Of a stretch of 5,704 nucleotides of DNA, positions 1 through 4,769 are shown piece after piece. A program made the position numbers and the translations under genes. How positions within the stretch are numbered: position 1 is the stretch's first letter; the number at the start of each line of letters is the position of its first letter. The notes under the pieces were generated by a model, which did not search any database, was not told the origin of the DNA, and worked only from the letters and a program-made list of their open reading frames with translations. Source of the DNA: an uncultured Eubacteriales bacterium (GTDB lineage: Bacteria; Bacillota; Clostridia; Lachnospirales; Lachnospiraceae); contig ONWL01000109.1 of the NCBI GenBank assembly GCA_900321525.1, positions 1 to 5,704 of the forward strand, read 5' to 3'.

Positions 1-704
1 GCCACTTCCATGGCTTCTTTTGTGGTCTCCGGACTGATGGCTGCCGGCACTGTAGTTTCATCTAAAATGCTGTCCTTGTGTACATTTTCCGCAACCGGAA
101 ATACCACCGTCTGCCCGTTTACACTGCGGCACGCCAGCACAGACACTTCCTTTACAAAAGGTACAAACTCTTCTACCATCAGGGGCAAACTGCCCTTGCC
201 TAATGCTTCATAGGCATTTTCAATGTCTTCCTCGGAACCGATGACTGCATTGCCTTTGCCATCATAACCACCTGTACAGGTCTTTAAAATCAACGGATAA
301 GAAAACTGTTCTCCTGCCTGTTTGATATCAGAAACCGTCTCCACTGGTATAAACCCAGGCACCGGCAGATGATGCTTTTGCAGGTGACATTTCTGCTGGT
401 ACTTGTTTTGAATATATCCCAGTGTCTCAGAGGATGGGTATACCTTATGTCCTGCTGCCTCTAACTCCTGCAATGCCTGCAAGCTGATGTGCTCAAACTC
501 GTAGGTCACCACATCCACACGCTCTGCCAGGCGCTTGATGGCTTCCACATCATCAAATCCGGCTACAATATGGGCATCTGCAATGCTGTGTGCCGGACAC
601 TGTACCGTAGGATCTAAGATGACAAACTGGTAATCCAGACGCTTCGCATCCAGAATCATCATCTTTCCTAACTGTCCGCCTCCAATAATTCCAATCTTTT
701 TCAT
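1..704 (-). CDS. purK: PurK, N5-carboxyaminoimidazole ribonucleotide synthase (C-terminus cut by window edge)
   Basis: ATP-grasp enzyme of purine synthesis: it uses ATP and bicarbonate to convert AIR to N5-CAIR, which PurE then rearranges; cytoplasmic. The window holds 234 complete codons of a family usually about 370-390 long, so roughly the last third is missing. Seen in the sequence: the N-terminal nucleotide-fold loop IGGGQLG (residues 7-13), the YEFEHI segment (68-73), the ATP-grasp lysine in LILKT (K141) followed by the glycine loop GGYDGKG (145-151), EEFVPF (178-183) with the KEVSV strand, and FPVAENVHKD (202-211). These are hallmark PurK motifs. The ATG overlaps the stop of the upstream aminopeptidase gene as ATGA, and a GGAAGGA Shine-Dalgarno sequence lies 11 bases upstream inside that gene, which points to translational coupling. 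No purE is visible; it could lie beyond the left edge. Confidence 0.96.
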   Translation of the reverse strand, partial: MKKIGIIGGGQLGKMMILDAKRLDYQFVILDPTVQCPAHSIADAHIVAGFDDVEAIKRLAERVDVVTYEFEHISLQALQELEAAGHKVYPSSETLGYIQNKYQQKCHLQKHHLPVPGFIPVETVSDIKQAGEQFSYPLILKTCTGGYDGKGNAVIGSEEDIENAYEALGKGSLPLMVEEFVPFVKEVSVLACRSVNGQTVVFPVAENVHKDSILDETTVPAAISPETTKEAMEV

Positions 705-2713
705 TTGCTTTCTAATCCTTCCAATGGTTCATTTAACAACTCTGTTCCCGGCAGTACAAACCTGGAATCCGCTATAATCGGAATCCTGCTTCCATCTGCA
801 CGTACCGCAGAGATTTCTCCCAGTTCAAAATAAGGGATGGTAATATCTGTATGGCAGGAAAAATATGCCTTCTCTGGCTCGCTTTTGCGCAAAATAGAAC
901 ACTCATTGTCACGGGCAATGATCTCCTTGCCATCGGGATTAAACACTGCCACATCCTCTGCATAAGAATAACAGGTATCCCCCACTGCAAAATGAGGACC
1001 TGTCTTTTCCGCAATCAAAATGGGCAGCTGTCTGAACATATCATACCGCACGCCCATGGCAAACGCAGTGGTGTTGGTGCCAATGGCAAACTCTCCCATA
1101 GGCAAGGTGTCTCTGTGATACAACAAATTTTCCTGAATGTATGCCTTGCCTGCCTGAGGGTCTGCAAAGTTACCACAACTATATTCTGTAATCATTCCAT
1201 CTTGAAATCTCAGTCGCAGATCCAGGTATTCCAGTCCGTTTAGGAACACTCTGCTCACATGAAGCAGCCCATTGGTGCCTGCAAGTTTTGGAGAAGTAAA
1301 CACCTCTCCCACCGGAATGTTCACATCTGCCAGACAATTCTCAAAGTTGGTCTGGGTCTGGGGCTGCTCTAACGTATGCAGCGCCACGGTCAGCTCAGTC
1401 TCATTGCCGTTCTTTCCACGAATGACCACATGGGTTCCCTGATCCAGTGCATCGATAATCTTTTGCTGGATTTCCCGATATACCTTCACATCCAGTGTAT
1501 TGACTTCCATGCATTCCCGGAAAATATCCTCGAACCGCTGGCCAATATCCGGTGTGGGAATGGCCATAATGGTAAAGCTGGATTCTTCCTGTGGAATATA
1601 GGTATTGACAATCCGGCTCAGTTCCTGATGCAGTTCGATGGAGATGGTCTGCTGCTTCTCGTTGTACTTCAAAGCTTCTGTCTTTCCAACAGGAGAAAAG
1701 GGTTCCTCTCCAAAGGTTTCCAGACAAACAGGACCTCCCTGCTTCCTGGCCTGCTCTTTATGATTTTCATACTCTGTCCGATAGACCTGTAAATACCGTT
1801 CCTTATACTGGCGATCCATATAAATGGCATCGTCAAACCGATGGTCATACCCGTATTGACGGTTGGCAGACTGCACATCCAGAAATGCTTGACGGATCAC
1901 CGGACGAATATCCAGTTGTGACAGCCGCTCTATCACCTTCTGTATGATTCGCTCTGTTCCTACATGATACATGACCGGCGCGCTCTTCTTCAAGGTAATG
2001 TCCCGTTTGCAGATTTCATAACCGGTGCGGTATCCCTCCACCATGGTCTCTGCAATTCGGTCTATCTCCGCCTCTTTCAGCGAAAATAAATAAGATGCCA
2101 GCTGCTTGGTTCCCTGAGAAATATACACCCCATACCGATACAGATACCGGAGATCCGGCTTTGCATCCAGCACGATCTGCTCATATGGAAGCGTCGTCAC
2201 ACCGACACGTTCCTTCACAATATCCGCTGCAAAGATATCTGCATAATCACTTTCAAACCAGTACACCGACTGGCGCATCTGATGGAGATCAATGGAATCT
2301 TCCGCTGTAGCATACAGTTCCAGAAACAACTCCATGTAAATGGTCAGCTTGTCCAGTCTTCCTTCCGTACACGCCACAATCCCCTTTCGCAGGCTTGCCG
2401 CCAGCATAGAAAACAGTCTGCCGACCTCTTTTCCAAACACCGATACGGCATAGGTAGGATTGGTATAAGAAGTCTCATACCTCTCCGGTAAAATCTCCTC
2501 ATACAACCGTCTGTTCCAGTCCTCTAATTCCGCCAGTTCTGCCGTCTTTATCCTGTTTTCTGCACAAAAAGCCCACCAGTCTCTCAATAGCAGAAGAAAC
2601 TGTGCTTCCTTTTGAAAATAGTCCAGATAGGGCTGCGCCAGAACCGTTTCTTTTGCCACTTCTGCCAGACGGGCTGTAGCAAGCCCATACCGTTCTAAAA
2701 CCAACTCATTCAT
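701..2713 (-). CDS. M29-family metallo-aminopeptidase with long N-terminal extension
   Basis: A 670-residue protein whose C-terminal half carries the metal-site pattern of M29 (AmpS/PepS/aminopeptidase T) exopeptidases, which remove N-terminal residues from peptides in the cytoplasm using two metal ions. Putative ligands, in the family order: E470 in PVGEVFTSP, E541 in MGEFAIGTN, H574 in GPHFAVGD, and H621/D623 in the HTD motif; Y582 or Y584 is the likely active-site tyrosine. The preceding part (about 225-450) fits the alpha/beta N-domain of M29 proteins, including the strand VVIRGKNGNETELTVAL. Normal M29 enzymes are about 370-415 residues, so residues 1 to about 220 are an extra domain, predicted helical and rich in charged and aromatic residues, which I do not recognise. 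No signal peptide or membrane segment. The ATG at 2713 has AAGGAG about 11 bases upstream. The gene follows the three-helix membrane protein by 38 bases and overlaps purK by 4. Exact substrate unknown. Confidence 0.88.
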   Translation of the reverse strand: MNELVLERYGLATARLAEVAKETVLAQPYLDYFQKEAQFLLLLRDWWAFCAENRIKTAELAELEDWNRRLYEEILPERYETSYTNPTYAVSVFGKEVGRLFSMLAASLRKGIVACTEGRLDKLTIYMELFLELYATAEDSIDLHQMRQSVYWFESDYADIFAADIVKERVGVTTLPYEQIVLDAKPDLRYLYRYGVYISQGTKQLASYLFSLKEAEIDRIAETMVEGYRTGYEICKRDITLKKSAPVMYHVGTERIIQKVIERLSQLDIRPVIRQAFLDVQSANRQYGYDHRFDDAIYMDRQYKERYLQVYRTEYENHKEQARKQGGPVCLETFGEEPFSPVGKTEALKYNEKQQTISIELHQELSRIVNTYIPQEESSFTIMAIPTPDIGQRFEDIFRECMEVNTLDVKVYREIQQKIIDALDQGTHVVIRGKNGNETELTVALHTLEQPQTQTNFENCLADVNIPVGEVFTSPKLAGTNGLLHVSRVFLNGLEYLDLRLRFQDGMITEYSCGNFADPQAGKAYIQENLLYHRDTLPMGEFAIGTNTTAFAMGVRYDMFRQLPILIAEKTGPHFAVGDTCYSYAEDVAVFNPDGKEIIARDNECSILRKSEPEKAYFSCHTDITIPYFELGEISAVRADGSRIPIIADSRFVLPGTELLNEPLEGLESK

Positions 2714-2751
2714 TCCAGATGCCTCTCCTTATTTCCTGTTCCCTGTCCGTT

Positions 2752-3081
2752 TTATAAAGATAATGTGGAACCGCCCCAGATGTACAGAGCCACCATGCCA
2801 ATCAGCACAATCAGATTGAGTACCAATCCTGTCTTCATGGCTTTTCGGTAAATTCGTCCTTTTAATTTCAGACCTGAGTAAGCAATATACGCACCGGCAA
2901 ATGCCAGTACCACAATGCCTACACAGACAACACCTACCATTACATCTGCCTGTCCTCTGGCAAGAAGAGAACGCAGCAGGCAGTAAAGAAAAATGACCAG
3001 TTCCAATCCCAGACAGATCCATGTGCCATAACTCTGCCAGATATGTCGTCTGGATGCAAAATCAATCTCCCATTTCGCCAT
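2752..3081 (-). CDS. Small three-helix membrane protein, function unknown
   Basis: A 109-residue protein with three clear hydrophobic segments at about residues 20-40, 47-69 and 84-103, separated by short loops. The N-terminus (about 19 residues) is polar, and the loop between helices 2 and 3 is basic (LKLKGRIYRKAMK), which by the positive-inside rule places that loop in the cytoplasm. I do not recognise a catalytic motif. The layout, with a short head, three helices and a last helix of the form GLVLNLIVLIGMVALYIWG, reminds me of the DUF6142 group of small Firmicutes membrane proteins, but that is a weak recollection. The ATG at 3081 is preceded by AAAGGGA about 7 bases upstream, inside the end of the VanZ gene; the two genes overlap by 20 bases in different frames, so co-translation is likely. 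The overlapping alternative frame at 2729-3022 was judged a shadow. Confidence 0.82.
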   Translation of the reverse strand: MAKWEIDFASRRHIWQSYGTWICLGLELVIFLYCLLRSLLARGQADVMVGVVCVGIVVLAFAGAYIAYSGLKLKGRIYRKAMKTGLVLNLIVLIGMVALYIWGGSTLSL

Positions 3082-3559
3082 GTTTCTTCCCTTTCATCCC
3101 CAGATAATTGTAACACACCATCCCCACTGCGCCGAAAAAACCGCCCAGTGTATTCAGTAAAATATCGTCTACATCAAAGCATCCCACCTGAAATACCAGC
3201 TGGGTGGTTTCAATCAGCAGACTAAACAGACAGGTCACTGCCGTAATGGCTGCCACATACCGGAGTCTGGGAAACTCCAGATACAGAAACATCCCAAAAG
3301 GTATGAAACAGCATACATTCCCAACCAGATTGACCATGATCGGCCACAGACCCAGCTGTTCTCTGTACCGCACAAAACGGCGGATTTCCCGAAGCAGCAC
3401 CAGGTTATAGGAATACCCTCTGTGCACATCAGTTCTGCCAAGTGCCTTTTCAAAAAAAAGCAGATAACACAATCCTGCAAGGTAGGCAGCAAACAGCACC
3501 CCCAGCACAGGTCTGCTCCCACAGGATGGGGCATGCTTTTGACACGTTCTGTCTTTCAT
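3062..3559 (-). CDS. VanZ-family membrane protein
   Basis: A 165-residue integral membrane protein with the VanZ-like pattern: a first helix (about 18-37), the segment YNLVLLREIRRFV (51-63), VNLVGNVCCFIPFGMFL (76-92) leading into helix 2, helix 3 (about 101-116), then the signature E117-T-T-Q120, G126-C-F-D129, D131-D132 and N136-T-L-G-G140, followed by helix 4. The family is named after VanZ of the Tn1546 glycopeptide-resistance cluster, which gives low-level teicoplanin resistance by an unsettled mechanism. Most chromosomal VanZ-like proteins, including those of the gut Clostridia, have no proven link to resistance, and there are no vanHAX or vanRS genes here. The ATG at 3559 has AAGG sequences upstream; the gene starts 33 bases after the 50-residue peptide gene and overlaps the next gene by 20 bases. 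The C-terminal tail is short, basic and acidic mixed, probably cytoplasmic. Confidence 0.9.
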   Translation of the reverse strand: MKDRTCQKHAPSCGSRPVLGVLFAAYLAGLCYLLFFEKALGRTDVHRGYSYNLVLLREIRRFVRYREQLGLWPIMVNLVGNVCCFIPFGMFLYLEFPRLRYVAAITAVTCLFSLLIETTQLVFQVGCFDVDDILLNTLGGFFGAVGMVCYNYLGMKGKKHGEMGD

Positions 3560-3592
3560 ATACCTTGTTCCTTCTGCCGATCCGGCTCTCTT

Positions 3593-3745
3593 TTAAAACG
3601 TCACATGCTTTCTTTTATTCAGAAGCTGTGCGCCTGTGACGATAGATACAATGCCTGCCGTCAAGCCGGTCACCAGCACAATCACCCCCACTGCGATACC
3701 GGCTGCACCGCCGATTCCAAGTGCCCGATAGATCTTCTCGTTCAT
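3593..3745 (-). CDS. 50-residue single-pass membrane peptide downstream of pyrE
   Basis: A short protein: a polar head MNEKIYR, a hydrophobic glycine-rich stretch at residues 8-42, and a basic tail (NKRKHVTF). Glycines at 12, 16, 20, 27, 31 and 38 make GxxxG-type spacings, typical of tightly packed transmembrane helices; the VTG motif occurs twice (26 and 36-38 region). About 33 hydrophobic residues is long for one helix, so a tilted helix or a tight helical hairpin are both possible. The start was chosen at the ATG at 3745 because a perfect AGGAGG sits 5 bases upstream (3751-3756). A longer reading from a TTG at 3808 would add 21 residues and bury this ribosome binding site, so it is unlikely. 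The gene lies 65 bases after pyrE and 33 before the VanZ gene. I recall similar short peptides in Lachnospiraceae, but know no function. Confidence 0.78.
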   Translation of the reverse strand: MNEKIYRALGIGGAAGIAVGVIVLVTGLTAGIVSIVTGAQLLNKRKHVTF

Positions 3746-3750
3746 AGATT

Positions 3751-3756
3751 CCTCCT
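3751..3756 (-). promoter_or_regulatory. Ribosome binding site that fixes the start of the 50-residue peptide
   Basis: On the minus strand this reads AGGAGG, a perfect anti-Shine-Dalgarno match, followed by AATCT and the ATG at 3745. It decides between the ATG start (50 residues) and the longer TTG reading. Confidence 0.85.
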
Positions 3757-3779
3757 GTTCTGAAGCTACCTGCTCCAGT

Positions 3780-3808
3780 TCTATAATAGTTTTGCAAGTG
3801 CCTGCCAA
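3780..3808 (-). promoter_or_regulatory. Possible weak internal promoter after pyrE
   Basis: Minus strand TTGGCA (3803-3808; five of six matches to the -35 consensus), a 17-base spacer and TATAGA (3780-3785; four of six to the -10 consensus). It would start transcription near 3773, ahead of the 50-residue peptide, giving the membrane-protein genes, peptidase and purK a supply independent of pyrE. Such matches occur by chance, and TTG at its -35 overlaps the end of the pyrE region, so confidence is low. Confidence 0.3.
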
Positions 3809-3810
3809 TT

Positions 3811-4491
3811 TTATTCTCTGGCACCGTACTGCTCATAATATGCATCAATGGCGGCCTTGATGGTATCGTCAATGATCACTCTGCCCTTGTACTCCTTGTT
3901 ATACAGATGCTCAATGACCTCTGCCATGGTCACAATGGCTGTGGTCTGGATGCCGTAGGTCTCTGCCACTTCCTTCAGTGCACTCTTCTCGGAGTTCTGT
4001 CCACGCTCCATCCGGTCTACGGATACACACAATCCCAGTACATTCACATCTCCCTGAGCCTTGATGATGGGGAAGGTCTCCTGAATGGACTTGCCGGAAG
4101 TGGTCACATCCTCGATCATCACCACTTTGTCTCCATCCTTCAGTGGACTTCCAAGCAAAATGCCCACATCCCCATGATCCTTCACTTCTTTACGGTTGGA
4201 GCAATAGCGCACATCTGCATCATAAAACTCACTGATAGACATAGCGGTGGCTACAGACAGCGGAATGCCCTTATAAGCCGGTCCAAACAGCACGTCAAAG
4301 TCTGTGCCGAACTGGTCATGGATGGCTCTTGCATAGTATTCTCCTAACTTCCGCAGCTGGCTGCCGGTGCGATAAAATCCGGTATTTACAAAGAACGGTG
4401 TCTTCCGTCCACTCTTGGTCACAAAATCCCCAAAGCGAAGTACCTCGCTGTCAATCATAAACTCAATAAATTCTTTCTTATACTGCTCCAT
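3811..4491 (-). CDS. pyrE: Orotate phosphoribosyltransferase
   Basis: Cytoplasmic enzyme of de novo pyrimidine synthesis: orotate plus PRPP gives OMP and pyrophosphate. The 226-residue protein has the expected length and motifs: SGRKTPFF (27-34), FGPAYKGIPL (69-78), the flexible catalytic loop NRKEVKDHG (99-107) with its lysines, and the PRPP-binding loop VVMIEDVTTSGKS (123-135) with the paired acidic residues E127-D128 before TTSGKS. The ATG at 4491 has TAGGAGG 9 bases upstream (4501-4507) and a good promoter at 4534-4562, so it looks like the first gene of its transcript. Other pyrimidine genes, which often precede pyrE in these bacteria (pyrF, pyrK, pyrD), are not in the window; a nuclease gene lies upstream instead. 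No PyrR-type antiterminator hairpin pair fits in the short leader (about 36 bases). Confidence 0.98.
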   Translation of the reverse strand: MEQYKKEFIEFMIDSEVLRFGDFVTKSGRKTPFFVNTGFYRTGSQLRKLGEYYARAIHDQFGTDFDVLFGPAYKGIPLSVATAMSISEFYDADVRYCSNRKEVKDHGDVGILLGSPLKDGDKVVMIEDVTTSGKSIQETFPIIKAQGDVNVLGLCVSVDRMERGQNSEKSALKEVAETYGIQTTAIVTMAEVIEHLYNKEYKGRVIIDDTIKAAIDAYYEQYGARE

Positions 4492-4500
4492 ATTTTAAAA

Positions 4501-4521
4501 CCTCCTACCGGGAAAATCCCA
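4501..4521 (-). promoter_or_regulatory. pyrE leader: Shine-Dalgarno directly behind a small hairpin
   Basis: Minus strand: GGGATTTTCCC (4510-4520) can form a 4-bp stem, GGGA with TCCC around a TTT loop, plus one G-U pair at its base. Two bases later comes TAGGAGG (4501-4507), the pyrE ribosome binding site. The site itself is well supported; a regulatory role for the hairpin is only a possibility, since the stem is short. Confidence 0.6.
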
Positions 4522-4533
4522 CATATCAATTCC

Positions 4534-4562
4534 ATTCTAACATAGAACCCTTCGGTTGTGAA
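4534..4562 (-). promoter_or_regulatory. Probable sigma-A promoter of the pyrE-purK run
   Basis: Minus strand TTCACA at 4557-4562 (five of six matches to TTGACA), a 17-base spacer, and TAGAAT at 4534-4539 (five of six to TATAAT) preceded by TG one base before it, an extended -10. Transcription would begin near 4527, leaving a leader of about 36 bases before the pyrE ATG. It sits between the nuclease-side terminator and pyrE, exactly where an operon promoter is expected. Confidence 0.7.
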
Positions 4563-4588
4563 GCCATTTCCACAAAATGAACGAAATA

Positions 4589-4645
4589 CAAAAGAGGCTG
4601 TGACACCCATTTTCCTGTTCAACCAGTGGCACAACCTCTTGTTTT
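4589..4645 (-). terminator. Probable terminator hairpin between the nuclease gene and pyrE
   Basis: Two 15-base arms, AAGAGGCTGTGACAC (4592-4606) and GTGGCACAACCTCTT (4626-4640), match as an inverted repeat in 13 of 15 positions. Read on the minus strand, one of the two differences becomes a G-U pair, so the fold is slightly better for transcripts coming from the nuclease gene, and the stem is followed by a T-rich run (TTTTGTATTT). The plus side also has a T run (GTTTTTC), so it could work in both directions. The loop is long for a terminator (19 bases). It would insulate the pyrE promoter from upstream transcription. Confidence 0.55.
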
Positions 4646-4683
4646 TCAAAATTCCAATTCCTATATACTTTTCACATGCCTTC

Positions 4684-4733
4684 TGCAAGTGCATATTCTC
4701 AAAAAATTGAGAATTGCTTCATTTCTTCTTGCA
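4684..4733. repeat. Nested inverted repeats (hairpin) after the nuclease gene
   Basis: The core is a perfect 8-base inverted repeat, ATTCTCAA (4695-4702) and TTGAGAAT (4707-4714) around AAAA; with one bulged base it extends by GCA/TGC to about 11 bp (4691-4717). Outside it lies a second pair, TGCAAG (4684-4689) and CTTGCA (4728-4733). There is no T run next to the stem on either strand, so it is a poor intrinsic terminator; it could be an mRNA 3' stabilising hairpin, a remnant of a mobile element, or chance. Confidence 0.5.
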
Positions 4734-4769
4734 TAAGTTCTACCAGACTTTTTCCTTATTTTCGTGAAT

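Larger units (their letters stand above)
4492..4769. other. Intergenic region without a gene, between nuclease gene and pyrE
   Basis: A 278-base AT-rich stretch. From high to low coordinates it holds the nested hairpin at 4684-4733, the probable terminator at 4589-4645, the promoter at 4534-4562 and the pyrE leader. Short readings across it on either strand lack a convincing start and resemble no protein I know. Confidence 0.7.

Noticed and set aside
851..1792. Plus-strand open frames of 130-138 residues opposite the aminopeptidase
   Set aside because: They lie wholly inside a gene with clear family motifs, have no ribosome binding site and no protein-like motifs; they are shadows of the minus-strand gene.
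3062..3559. Glycopeptide resistance locus, because of the VanZ-like gene
   Set aside because: There are no vanH, vanA, vanX, vanR or vanS relatives in the window, and VanZ-like proteins are common in ordinary chromosomes.
3746..3808. Extension of the 50-residue peptide to 71 residues from a TTG codon
   Set aside because: There is a perfect AGGAGG five bases before the inner ATG at 3745, and the extra residues are polar and unlike the membrane peptide.
3907..4347. Plus-strand open frame of 146 residues opposite pyrE
   Set aside because: Histidine- and cysteine-rich composition typical of an antisense shadow; pyrE on the other strand is certain.
4492..4533. PyrR-binding or other riboswitch leader for pyrE
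   Set aside because: The leader between the promoter and the start codon is too short for an aptamer plus alternative hairpins.
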